DNA from: an uncultured Bacteroidales bacterium
GTDB taxonomy: Bacteria; Bacteroidota; Bacteroidia; Bacteroidales; Bacteroidaceae
Direction of reading: 5' to 3'
Assembly: GCA_902801425.1 (NCBI GenBank)
Contig: CADCIQ010000044.1
Coordinates: 1-37,902, forward strand
Length of the DNA stretch: 37,902 nt
Each line of letters opens with the position of its first letter. Position 1 is the stretch's first letter. Position numbers and translations under genes: made by a program. Below the pieces are notes generated by a model. It had not been told where the DNA came from. It worked only from the letters and a program-made list of their open reading frames with translations, and did no database searches. Shown here piece by piece: positions 14,941-22,695 of the stretch.

Positions 14941-15130
14941 TATTACTGTCCGCTAAAAATATTGTCAAGAATTAGAGATTTTGAGAATTTCTTTTTTTGA
15001 ATTAATGAGAATTAGAGAAATGTCGCTTACGCTCCAGACTCTCATTCTCAAATTCTTGATAAAAACAGGGCTTGTCCATCATAAATCTTTTGATATTATG
15101 CAAGATATAGTTGTTTAGCGGACAGTAATA
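14941..15130. mobile_element. MITE-like element: 190 bp, 17-bp TIRs, 9-bp target duplication
   Basis: TATTACTGTCCGCTAAA (14941-14957) and its perfect complement (15114-15130) bound a 190-bp segment without a gene. The 9-mer ATTTCATAG stands directly outside on both sides (14932-14940 and 15131-15139), a target-site duplication. The interior has a further imperfect inverted pair (TCAAGAATTAGAGATT near 14965 against AATTCTTGAT near 15051). The size, TIRs and lack of a transposase fit a non-autonomous derivative of an insertion sequence that makes 9-bp duplications (some IS4, IS5 or IS256 relatives do); the parent IS is not in the window. Confidence 0.88.
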
Positions 15131-15148
15131 ATTTCATAGCTAATATTT

Positions 15149-15190
15149 ATAGTAAAAGGCAGATACCTGAATGATACCTGCCTTTACTAT
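15149..15190 (-). terminator. Intrinsic terminator of the winged-helix gene
   Basis: ATAGTAAAAGGCAG (15149-15162) pairs with CTGCCTTTACTAT (15178-15190) with one bulged A. On the minus strand the stem is entered 28 nt after the stop codon and followed by a U-rich stretch. Confidence 0.65.
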
Positions 15191-15218
15191 TTTGGTTAAT
15201 TGCATTTGGTTCTTTGAC

Positions 15219-15506
15219 TTATGCGAGAGCAATGCCGCCTTCTGCGCTTGTTACCTTACCCTCCTTGAAAAGCCAACCGAGACCGAGATATGCCTCTTCT
15301 GCGGTAATCTTTGCTGTCTTGGCAATCTCTGCTACCGAGAGAGCCTTTTCTGACTTTGCAAGTGCCTGATAAACGTCACCAGCCTTGAAACCTACATTCA
15401 CTTCATTGATTGTAAATTCTGCTGCCTTAGGGGTTGCAGCCTTCTTTGTTGTCTTTGGCGCTGCAGCAGTCTTTGTAGATGCTTTTGTTGTCTTCTTTTC
15501 TGCCAT
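15219..15506 (-). CDS. Winged-helix protein with lysine/alanine-rich histone-H1-like tail
   Basis: The 95-residue protein starts MAEKKTTKASTKTAAAPKTT and has about 30 residues composed mostly of Lys, Ala, Thr and Pro, like eukaryotic H1 or bacterial histone-H1-like tails. Residues about 31-95 form a small winged helix-turn-helix (VGFKAGDVYQALAKSEKALSVAEIAKTAKI, then EEAYLGLGWLFKEGKV) like the DUF2582-type domains found in Bacteroidetes. It is probably a DNA-binding, nucleoid-associated protein. A TAATTTTG element at 15571-15578 (minus strand) may be its promoter, but the upstream box is weak. Confidence 0.75.
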   Translation of the reverse strand: MAEKKTTKASTKTAAAPKTTKKAATPKAAEFTINEVNVGFKAGDVYQALAKSEKALSVAEIAKTAKITAEEAYLGLGWLFKEGKVTSAEGGIALA

Positions 15507-15682
15507 AGTTTCGAAAATTTGTTATCTGACGAAGTCAGTGTTAATAATAAGTGTCTAACTAATACATCTGCAAAATTACTCAAATTTTCCAATTGCTATT
15601 GGTTAAACTGCGCAAATTGTTGTAAATCCGACATTTATTTGATATTAGTCAATGCAAATGTGCACGCAAACAATCAAATTAC

Positions 15683-17236
15683 TTACAATTTCACCTTCTT
15701 CTTAACATAGGCACTTTCGTTACTCATTCTATCGAGAACTGTCACCACGTAGGTGTATCTCGTCTTGCCGTTGCGGTATGGCAGTCGATAGTAAGGTGAC
15801 TTGGTTATGGCTACTATGTGGCTTGGGTCTTCGATGTTTATCTGCTCGTCTCTGCCAAAGCGATATACCACATATTTATATGCTGCATCTCTCCAGTTGC
15901 TGGTTTCCGGACCTTCCCATACGAGTATATAACCGTCTTCCGTCCATATAGGAGCAAGGTTGTGAACCCTGGCAGGTGCCTTAGCGTCGATGAATGGCAT
16001 TCGTGGTTGTAGGGCAGGGTAGCGCCAGTAGTTTTTTTCGAGCATTGTGCCATAGTTGCCCACGTTGTCAACAGAAGCCTTGGCATACCAAAGTACGGTG
16101 CCGTGCACGTTTCGCATCTGATTGTGAAGGCGGTATTTAGCCTCCATCTGGTGCTTGCTTCCGTCTCTTGGATCTGCAAACCGCACGGTTCGTTCAATGT
16201 CCTCTCCAACGTAAAGAGGACGACCAGCGCAGTATTTATTCCACCATTGTATGAGTGTCTGGTAATCGGCGGTAGGATGACCTATCTGCCAATATATCTG
16301 TGGCACGCAATAGTCTATCCAGCCATTGTTCACCCAAAGCATTACATCGGCATAGAGGTCGTCATAGTTCTGCAATCCTGCCGTCTCAGAACCGTTGTAA
16401 GGGTCAGTCCTCTTGTTACGGTAGATTCCGAAAGGTGATACACCGAACTTCACCCACGGCTTGATGCTGTGTATTGTTTCGCTGAGCTGCTTGATGAACT
16501 GGTTTACGTTGAACCTGCGCCAGTCACCCTTGTTCGCTATGCCGTTGTTGTTGGTTGCGAAGTCTCTGTCATCGGGAATAACCTGTCCTTCTACTGGGTA
16601 AGGATAGAAGTAGTCGTCGATATGAAATCCGTCAATGTCATAGCGGCGCACAATGTCGGCTGCTACGGCACAGATATAGTCGCGATTCCACTGATGTGCA
16701 GGGTTGAGAATGAGGAGATTGTCGTAGGCGAATGCTGCACCAGGGTTGCGTTTTGCCACATGAGTATTGGCAAGTACGGCGGTGGTCTTTGTCTTTGCAC
16801 GGAAAGGGTTTATCCACGCATGTAGTTCCATACCGCGCCTATGACACTCTGTTATCATCCATTGCAGTGGATCCCAGTAGGGGTGTGGTGCTCGTCCCTG
16901 CACTCCTGTAAGGAAACGGCTCCAAGGCTCGTAAGGGCTTGGATAGAGTGCATCGCACTCGGCACGCACCTGGAAGATTATTGCATTAACACCTTGTCTC
17001 TGCAAGGTGTTGAGCTGATAGGTGAGTGTCTGTTGCATCTTAGCTGTACTCATGCCCTGAAATTGTCCGTTGACGCATTGTATCCATGCTCCGCGGAATT
17101 CGCGCTTATGTTGTGCAACGGCATTAAGAGCCAGTGCGCATAGGGTAAGGATTAGCAGCAGAAGTTTTTTGGCCTCTCCCCCCGCCCTCCCCCGTAGGGA
17201 GGGAGCCGGTATGCTAAAGGCTATACTGTTATTCAT
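15683..17236 (-). CDS. Exported family-10-like glycoside hydrolase (GHL10 / DUF187)
   Basis: From ATG at 17236 the product is 517 residues. The catalytic domain begins KREFRGAWIQCVNGQF and shows the GHL10 pattern: LNTLQRQGVNAIIFQVRAECDALYPS (split), WSRFLTG, then DIDGFHIDDYFYPYP with the conserved acidic residues. A C-terminal beta domain follows (about 410-517, IWTEDGYILVWEGPE). It probably acts on a polysaccharide or peptidoglycan-type glycan outside the inner membrane. The signal peptide core is KKLLLLILTLCALALNAVAQ, but the only start lies upstream of PAPSLRGRAGGEA, which is the translated arm of repeat copy B. The n-region of this signal peptide is thus made of repeat DNA. Confidence 0.82.
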   Translation of the reverse strand: MNNSIAFSIPAPSLRGRAGGEAKKLLLLILTLCALALNAVAQHKREFRGAWIQCVNGQFQGMSTAKMQQTLTYQLNTLQRQGVNAIIFQVRAECDALYPSPYEPWSRFLTGVQGRAPHPYWDPLQWMITECHRRGMELHAWINPFRAKTKTTAVLANTHVAKRNPGAAFAYDNLLILNPAHQWNRDYICAVAADIVRRYDIDGFHIDDYFYPYPVEGQVIPDDRDFATNNNGIANKGDWRRFNVNQFIKQLSETIHSIKPWVKFGVSPFGIYRNKRTDPYNGSETAGLQNYDDLYADVMLWVNNGWIDYCVPQIYWQIGHPTADYQTLIQWWNKYCAGRPLYVGEDIERTVRFADPRDGSKHQMEAKYRLHNQMRNVHGTVLWYAKASVDNVGNYGTMLEKNYWRYPALQPRMPFIDAKAPARVHNLAPIWTEDGYILVWEGPETSNWRDAAYKYVVYRFGRDEQINIEDPSHIVAITKSPYYRLPYRNGKTRYTYVVTVLDRMSNESAYVKKKVKL

Positions 17237-17325
17237 TATCAATTAAATATCTATTATAATTTTATTAACTATTATTTTGCCGTTCTCCGGCTCCCTCCCT
17301 ACGGGGGAGGGCGGGGGGAGAGGCC
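17171..17325. repeat. Palindromic CCCTCC element, copy B
   Basis: Arms 17171-17209 and 17287-17325 are perfect 39-bp inverted repeats beginning GGCCTCTCCCCCCGCCCTCC, with 77 nt between. The right end lies 3 nt after the ABC ATPase stop; the left arm lies inside the coding start of the GH10-like gene. Confidence 0.92.
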
Positions 17326-17328
17326 ACC

Positions 17329-18822
17329 TTACACGTTCTTCTTCAAATATATATGGTTGGTGATGCAGCGTGGAAGGTTCTCTTCGTAGTGTGTCACCAT
17401 GATGAGAGTCTTGTTCTTGCGAGCGCAGAAAGTGTCGATTATTTCCTTTACCATCTCGCCACGCTTCTTGTCAAGACCGTGAAGTGGCTCGTCGAGGATG
17501 AGAAGCTCTGGATCCTTGACGAAGGCACGGGCAAGGAGAATCATACGTTGCTCTCCGCTTGATAGTTTTAGGAATGTCTTTTCTGCAAGATCCTCAATAC
17601 CGAATATCTTCATCCATGTGCGGCAAATCTCGTAATCCTTTTCTGAAGGTTTTACATAGAGACCTACGGAATCTTTCAGACCACTTGCAACTATGCGGAT
17701 AGCAGGCATATCACGGTTGTATGCTCGGTGCATCTCTGGTGACACATAGCCTATGTGCTTCTTGATGTCCCAGATGGTCTCGCCTGAACCGCGCTTATGG
17801 TCAAAGAGCACAATGTCACACGCATACGATTGCGGATTGTCGGCACATACGAGAGAGAGGAGAGTTGACTTTCCTGCACCGTTCTGTCCTTTGAGTGCCC
17901 AACGCTGACCGTTCATTACAGTCCAGTTGAGGTCTTTGAGAATAGTGCGTTTGCCGTAGCGTATGCACACGTTATTCATACGCACAACCTCAGAGGTGTG
18001 GTATTCGTTGTCGTTGTAAGGGAGGTTTAGGATAATATCTTTCAGCTCCTGTGCGAGTGGTTCTGCCTTACTCTTTTCACTATCAACTTTACTCTTTCCC
18101 TCAAGATACTCCTGTCGTGTGAGCTTTGGCTTTACAACCATATCCTTCACCTCAACAACATGGGTGATGAAATGAGGAATATCCTCATCCTTGGCAAGAA
18201 CGAGAATGATCTGAAGGGCACGCTCCTTTGAAATCTGCTCAAGTAGTTCACGAAGCTGCTGGCGAGTCTCTTTGTCAAGACCAATGAACGGATTATCCAT
18301 TATCAGTACTCGTGGATCGCCCATGAGAGTCTTTGCAAGCTGGAACTTACGCAACTCACCTGATGAGAGGAGGATGATGTATTTGTCGAGAAGGTATCTG
18401 AGGTTGAAGATGTCATACAGATGTTCCTTCATCGCACGGCGTTCCTCTGTGTCAGGACCAGTGATGTTGTATGTGTCTTCGAGAAGTTTCTCCACGGTAG
18501 GAGTATTCTCGTCAATGTCATGCTGATTCCAACGCTGCTGAAGGTAGTAGTTGCGGTCGCTATCACCTCCGTAGCTGTCGCGGAAAGTGATGTATTTGAT
18601 ATTATCAGAAGCCAGACGACTTGTCTTGGGCGAGAAATCGTATTCCACATCCTTCATGAGAAGAGGATGCGCACTTGTTATGATGTCAACGAACATTGAC
18701 TTGCCAGAGGCGTTGCCACCTACTATGGCTATGTGCTCTCCGTCGAGGAGAGAGAAATCTACAGGCTGAGCCATACGCCACGCAGGCATACGGGTTACAC
18801 CCTGATTTATTGAGATGATCAT
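17329..18822 (-). CDS. Tandem ABC ATPase, ModF-like
   Basis: The 497-residue protein has two ABC nucleotide-binding domains and no membrane segment. Domain 1 has Walker A GGNASGKS (about 36-43) and signature LSSGELRKFQLAKTL with Walker B RVLIMDNPF. Domain 2 has Walker A GQNGAGKS and LSSGEQRMILLARAF with LLILDEPLHG. Length and layout match E. coli ModF (about 490 residues), annotated as molybdate-related but of uncertain role. No mod transport genes are nearby, so a molybdenum role is not supported here; a soluble regulatory ABC-F-like job is also possible. Start ATG at 18822; repeat copies C and B lie before and after it. Confidence 0.8.
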   Translation of the reverse strand: MIISINQGVTRMPAWRMAQPVDFSLLDGEHIAIVGGNASGKSMFVDIITSAHPLLMKDVEYDFSPKTSRLASDNIKYITFRDSYGGDSDRNYYLQQRWNQHDIDENTPTVEKLLEDTYNITGPDTEERRAMKEHLYDIFNLRYLLDKYIILLSSGELRKFQLAKTLMGDPRVLIMDNPFIGLDKETRQQLRELLEQISKERALQIILVLAKDEDIPHFITHVVEVKDMVVKPKLTRQEYLEGKSKVDSEKSKAEPLAQELKDIILNLPYNDNEYHTSEVVRMNNVCIRYGKRTILKDLNWTVMNGQRWALKGQNGAGKSTLLSLVCADNPQSYACDIVLFDHKRGSGETIWDIKKHIGYVSPEMHRAYNRDMPAIRIVASGLKDSVGLYVKPSEKDYEICRTWMKIFGIEDLAEKTFLKLSSGEQRMILLARAFVKDPELLILDEPLHGLDKKRGEMVKEIIDTFCARKNKTLIMVTHYEENLPRCITNHIYLKKNV

Positions 18823-18837
18823 CTATGTTAAATTTTC

Positions 18838-18984
18838 GGCCTCTCCCCCCGCCCTCCCCCGTAGGGAGGGAGCCGGAGCGCGAAAGGCTGTTTGTTATTA
18901 TTGATTATGCCTCAAATCCTAATGTAAGCAATCCCCCATTGCCTTCCGGCTCCCTCCCTACGGGGGAGGGCGGGGGGAGAGGCC
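18838..18984. repeat. Palindromic CCCTCC element, copy C
   Basis: Perfect 39-bp arms 18838-18876 and 18946-18984 enclose 69 nt. The interior is closely related to copy D (shared GCGAAAGGCTGTTTGTT and CCCATTGCCTT). It fills the space from 6 nt after the ruvC stop to 15 nt before the ABC ATPase start. Confidence 0.92.
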
Positions 18985-18990
18985 GCTCTT

Positions 18991-19656
18991 CTATTTTTTC
19001 TTACTTGCTTGCATCGCTGCAAGTAATTGCTCCTGAGGTGACAGCTTGCGCTTGCCTGTAGGAGATGAGTTGTTATCTGAAGTTTTTATGCCACTGGCCT
19101 TACTTTTGTTCTTGACGACGAAGTCCTTCCAACTGGAGTAGTGAACACCTGTCTCAGGACGGTTCATTTGCATGAAGTGGCAGTAGGCAGCACCAAGGGC
19201 ATCAGTAGCATCCATGAACTTCGGCATTTCTTCCTTGTCGAGCTTTAGGATGCGTTGAAGCATTCCTGCTACCTGTTCCTTACTTGCCGTACCTGTTCCC
19301 GTGATTGCCATCTTAATCTTCATAGGTGCATATTCGTGGATAGGTACACCGTGATGTATTGCTGCTGCTATGGCTATACCCTGCGCTCTGCCGAGTTTCA
19401 GCATTGACTGCACGTTCTTTCCGAAGAAAGGAGCCTCGATAGCCATTTCGTCGGGGAGGTATGAGTCTATTATGCCTGTGACACGCTCGAAGATGTGACC
19501 GAGGCGCAGATAAGGATCGTCTTGCTTGCGCATATCAATAACGCCCATAGCCACCATCTCGGCTTTCTGACCTATTGCCTTGATAATGCCATAGCCCATT
19601 ACGTTTGTGCCTGGGTCAATGCCGAGTATTATCTTTTCGCCCTTTGCCTTGTTCAT
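18991..19656 (-). CDS. ruvC: Crossover junction endodeoxyribonuclease RuvC, with C-terminal tail
   Basis: The 221-residue protein carries the RuvC active-site acids: D14 in [15 protein letters not shown]74 in [11 protein letters not shown], and D149/D152 in [13 protein letters not shown]. It resolves Holliday junctions with RuvAB. The core ends near residue 170; about 50 further residues ([20 protein letters not shown] and onward, ending SKKK) form a polar, basic and probably disordered extension beyond the usual 160-190 residues. The gene starts with no gap after the MBL hydrolase gene, so the two are translationally linked; ruvA and ruvB are not in the window. Confidence 0.92.
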   Translation of the reverse strand: MNKAKGEKIILGIDPGTNVMGYGIIKAIGQKAEMVAMGVIDMRKQDDPYLRLGHIFERVTGIIDSYLPDEMAIEAPFFGKNVQSMLKLGRAQGIAIAAAIHHGVPIHEYAPMKIKMAITGTGTASKEQVAGMLQRILKLDKEEMPKFMDATDALGAAYCHFMQMNRPETGVHYSSWKDFVVKNKSKASGIKTSDNNSSPTGKRKLSPQEQLLAAMQASKKK

Positions 19657-20298
19657 TTATCTGTCGAGGTATGGGTTGCTTGCGAGTTCGTAGCCGATTG
19701 TCGTTTCTGGACCGTGCCCCGGATACACTTTCACATCGTCAGGCAACTGTGTCACCATGCGCAATGACTGTATGATCTGGAACATACTGCCACCGGGGAA
19801 GTCTGTCCTGCCTATTGAGCCTTTGAAGAGAGTGTCGCCAGAGAATGCAACCTTCTCTTTCTCATTGTAATAGAACACGCCACCGCGAGTATGCCCCGGA
19901 GTCTCTATTACGCGGAACTCCTGATTGCCGAAGCGCACAATGTCATTATCCTTCACGAAACCGCCTATTTCCGGCATCGTGAAATCAATATCAGCCTGCA
20001 TGAACATACGCATCTGCTTTCCGAAACCATTGTAAAGCTCTTCATCCTTTTGTGAGAGAACTGGTTTGATGGCATAACGGTCGCAGATGGCGCGAACGCC
20101 GTGTATATGGTCGAAATGTGCGTGTGTAAGGGCGCATACCACTGGCTTGAGGTTATTCTCAAGTATATAGTTTGTAATGGCCTGAATCTCCTGTGGGTAG
20201 AAAGCACCACAGTCAACGATCATACATTCCTTTGTATCATCGCTGACCACATAGCAATTCTCCTGAAGAGGATTGACCTCGAATTTCTTTATTGTCAT
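19657..20298 (-). CDS. MBL-fold metallo-hydrolase, glyoxalase-II-like
   Basis: The 213-residue protein shows the metallo-beta-lactamase zinc motif THAHFDHIHG (H59, H61, D63, H64), then GHTRGGVFYY and FSGDTLFKGSIGRTD, and a final YPGHGPETTIGYEL. This pattern is typical of the YcbL/glyoxalase-II-like group that hydrolyses thioesters or related esters. It starts MTIKKFEVNPLQENCYVV, as in that family, and is of normal length. It lies between rsmG (10 nt upstream) and ruvC (adjacent), so the three are likely one transcript. Natural substrate unknown. Confidence 0.88.
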   Translation of the reverse strand: MTIKKFEVNPLQENCYVVSDDTKECMIVDCGAFYPQEIQAITNYILENNLKPVVCALTHAHFDHIHGVRAICDRYAIKPVLSQKDEELYNGFGKQMRMFMQADIDFTMPEIGGFVKDNDIVRFGNQEFRVIETPGHTRGGVFYYNEKEKVAFSGDTLFKGSIGRTDFPGGSMFQIIQSLRMVTQLPDDVKVYPGHGPETTIGYELASNPYLDR

Positions 20299-20308
20299 AA
20301 GTCGTCTT

Positions 20309-20932
20309 CTAAATTGGCAAATACACCAAATGTTTCTCCTTAAACCATTCCTCTGTGAAGAAAGAGGTGAGGTCTGTCTGTTCTACAATGTTGCGGAAAG
20401 AGTGTACCTCGCCTTGGAGATTACCACCCTTTAGGCAGAAGATGCCGTTTGGCATAGCGTTACGCTGTTCCTTGCTTACGTTCTTTTTGACAATCTTTAC
20501 CATATCTGGCAAAGGCATAACGGCACGTGAGACAATGAAGTCGAACTTACCTTTCTCGTCCTCCCCACGTAGATGCTCTGCCTTAAGGTTCTTTAGGCCG
20601 ATAGCCGTTGCAACCTCCTGACAAACACGAATCTTCTTGCCTGTACCGTCAATGAGCTTGAACTCGCATTCTGGGAACATGATAGCCAGAGGAATGCCCG
20701 GGAAACCACCGCCACATCCAAAATCCATTATCTTTGTGCCAGCCTTGAAGTGAAGTGCCTTAGCTATGGCAAGTGAATGGAGCACATGATGCTCATACAG
20801 GTTATCAATGTCCTTGCGAGAGATTACGTTTATCTTCGCATTCCAGTCACGATACAGCTCGTCGAGCTTGGCATACTGTGCCTTCTGCTCGTCGGTCAGA
20901 TTCGGGAAATATTTGTATATTATATCTACCAT
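20309..20932 (-). CDS. rsmG: 16S rRNA (guanine527-N7)-methyltransferase RsmG
   Basis: The 207-residue protein has the SAM-binding motif KIMDFGCGGGFPGIPLAIMF (68-87) and the upstream helix RDWNAKINVISRKDIDNLYE characteristic of RsmG/GidB. FDFIVSRAVMPLPDMVKI is the conserved region that contacts RNA. It methylates N7 of G527 in 16S rRNA. Length is normal. Repeat copy D ends 12 nt upstream of its ATG, so its ribosome-loading region abuts a strong hairpin. Confidence 0.93.
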   Translation of the reverse strand: MVDIIYKYFPNLTDEQKAQYAKLDELYRDWNAKINVISRKDIDNLYEHHVLHSLAIAKALHFKAGTKIMDFGCGGGFPGIPLAIMFPECEFKLIDGTGKKIRVCQEVATAIGLKNLKAEHLRGEDEKGKFDFIVSRAVMPLPDMVKIVKKNVSKEQRNAMPNGIFCLKGGNLQGEVHSFRNIVEQTDLTSFFTEEWFKEKHLVYLPI

Positions 20933-20944
20933 ATTTAAAAAGGT

Positions 20945-21092
20945 GGCCTCTCCCCCCGCCCTCCCCCGTAGGGAGGGAGCCGGAGTGCGAAAGGCTGTTT
21001 GTTTTTATTTATTAAGCCTCAAGTCATTATATATGTTGAACTCCCATTGCCTTCCGGCTCCCTCCCTACGGGGGAGGGCGGGGGGAGAGGCC
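20945..21092. repeat. Palindromic CCCTCC element, copy D
   Basis: Perfect 39-bp arms 20945-20983 and 21054-21092 enclose 70 nt closely related to copy C. It ends 2 nt from the stop codon of the YhcH-like gene and begins 12 nt before the rsmG start. Confidence 0.92.
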
Positions 21093-21094
21093 GC

Positions 21095-21730
21095 TTACTT
21101 ATATTTCACCTTTGCCACTATCACCCTTATATTCTGGTCCTTAGTGTCGTTGGCTATCTTTGCAATGTGCCAGTCATCAGGGAAGAAGATGAAGAATTCG
21201 TTAGGAGTGGAGTCATAGAAACGAGCCTTCGACTTATCGTAGTCATAACGGATAACATCGGGTTTCCATTGCCCTTTTGTTGTGCAAGAGAAGTGATCCA
21301 GATGCCCGAAACGCTCAATGCCCTTCACCACAATCATGAAGTCGCAGTTATGGTGGTGTGACTCTGTCTTGCGCTTCTCTAAGGGCTCGTTCTTTGAGTC
21401 CTCCACGCTAATCGTAATTTCGGTGCCCTCCAGTTTCATCTTTCCCTTAGGAACGGTGAGGAGGTCAGTTTCCTGCAACCATTTGAAGAGCTTGTCCCAT
21501 TCTTCCTTGTTCTTCTGATACTGAAGGTAGAAGTCGGTAGCGTTCACGCTTGCGTGTGGCTTAGCCTTCGTAAAGACGCCGCCCCACGCCTGTGTCTCAG
21601 CTTTCCATTTCTCTGCTTTCTCAACGAGTGCCTTATCGTTGAAATACTTGGTGTAATAGCAATCAGATTGTGCCGTTGCTGCCACGGAAAGCATTATGCC
21701 TGCAAGAATTGATAACATTCGTTTCACCAT
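21095..21730 (-). CDS. Exported YhcH/YjgK/YiaL (DUF386) family protein
   Basis: The 211-residue protein has a signal peptide (MVKRMLSILAGIMLSVAATAQ) and a cupin-like DUF386 domain. Conserved elements are ESHHHNCDFMIVVKGIERFG (H125-H127 and E139) and FFIFFPDDWHIAK (H188), which would ligate a metal as in YhcH/YiaL proteins linked to sugar-acid metabolism. Cytoplasmic relatives lack a signal peptide; export is a Bacteroidetes trait. Substrate unknown. It may be co-transcribed with rsmG through repeat copy D. Confidence 0.82.
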   Translation of the reverse strand: MVKRMLSILAGIMLSVAATAQSDCYYTKYFNDKALVEKAEKWKAETQAWGGVFTKAKPHASVNATDFYLQYQKNKEEWDKLFKWLQETDLLTVPKGKMKLEGTEITISVEDSKNEPLEKRKTESHHHNCDFMIVVKGIERFGHLDHFSCTTKGQWKPDVIRYDYDKSKARFYDSTPNEFFIFFPDDWHIAKIANDTKDQNIRVIVAKVKYK

Positions 21731-21732
21731 AT

Positions 21733-21840
21733 TTATTTACTATTTTCGAATTTACTATTTACTATTTTGAATATTTACTATTTACCATTCTGTTTACCTG
21801 TTGGTTGACGAAAATAGTACATAGTAAATATCTAAATAGT
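21733..21840. repeat. Heptad inverted-repeat element between HAD and YhcH genes
   Basis: ACTATTT-type heptads (about 21733-21787) face AAATAGT-type heptads (about 21810-21840) across TTGGTTGACG. The right block encodes the last residues of the HAD protein and its TAG stop (21832-21834). Confidence 0.7.
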
Positions 21841-22527
21841 AGATAATCTTGCAATTAGCGAGTTGTAGTCAATGCCTTTATAATTCGGTATCACGATGTC
21901 GCAGTATTCCTTTATTGCCTCTTCTGAGTTTGAGGTAGAAAGTCCTACTACGATAGCACCAGAGGCACGACCTGACTTTAGTCCGTTGAAGCTATCCTCA
22001 AACACGAGGCATTGCTCTGGCTTTGCTCTGAATCGCTGTGCACCCTTGATGTAGCAGTCTGGATGCGGCTTGCTGAACTCGAAATCCTCTGACATCAGAA
22101 TTGCGTCAAACAGTTCTGTAAGCTCTGGGCGCTTCTTCATCACGCTATCCATCTTTTGCTTGTTTGATGAAGTCACTACGGCAGTCTTGAGACCATTGCG
22201 ACGGCAATCCTTCACGAAATCCTCAAAGCCCTCAACGAAAGGGTAGTCCATGTTGCGCTCGAACTCATCAAGTCCCTTGACGATATTATCATATTCCTCT
22301 GGAACGTGTGGCAGGAAATCCTCAAAGATTCTGTTAAGCGTAGAGCCTTTTATCGTGTATTCCAATCCCGGAACATCTGGGCGGAACTTCCTCATCACTC
22401 CACCCCAGAATACCGTGTATTGCGGTTCTGTGTCGAAGACTACACCGTCGAGGTCGAAGAGGGCAGCCCTGGCGGCCTGCCCCCCAATGGGGAGTTTTTT
22501 AGATAGTATTTCTTGTTGTGTGGACAT
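21832..22527 (-). CDS. HAD-superfamily phosphatase, beta-phosphoglucomutase-like
   Basis: From ATG at 22527 (a TTG precedes it in frame) the 231-residue product has HAD motif I AALFDLDGVVFDTEP (D25, D27), motif II TAVVTSSNKQK, motif III lysine in FSKPHPDCY and motif IV CLVFEDSFNGLKSG. A four-helix cap after motif I fits the beta-phosphoglucomutase/phosphatase subfamily. Substrate not deducible. The first about 20 residues (STQQEILSKKLPIGGQAARA) precede the usual family start and coincide with a GC-rich palindromic stretch (CCCCATTGGGG), and the C-terminal LSTI plus stop come from a heptad repeat. Both ends thus show incorporation of repeat-like DNA. Confidence 0.88.
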   Translation of the reverse strand: MSTQQEILSKKLPIGGQAARAALFDLDGVVFDTEPQYTVFWGGVMRKFRPDVPGLEYTIKGSTLNRIFEDFLPHVPEEYDNIVKGLDEFERNMDYPFVEGFEDFVKDCRRNGLKTAVVTSSNKQKMDSVMKKRPELTELFDAILMSEDFEFSKPHPDCYIKGAQRFRAKPEQCLVFEDSFNGLKSGRASGAIVVGLSTSNSEEAIKEYCDIVIPNYKGIDYNSLIARLSTI

Positions 22528-22529
22528 CA

Positions 22530-22680
22530 AATTTATTTACTATTTAGCTATGTACTATTTACTATTTATTTACTATTCTTTTTTATTTACTATTTACCAT
22601 TCGGCTATTGGTTGATGAAAATAGTACATCTTCCAAATAGTACATAAATAGTAAATTGTAAATTGTCAAATAGTAAATTT
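22530..22680. repeat. Heptad inverted-repeat element between fbp and HAD genes
   Basis: ACTATTT-type heptads (about 22532-22602) face AAATAGT-type units (about 22618-22677). The centre ACCATTCGGCTATTGGTTGA resembles the centre of the element at 21733-21840, so the two are related copies. Confidence 0.7.
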
Positions 22681-22695
22681 TGCCGGAGAGGCCGA

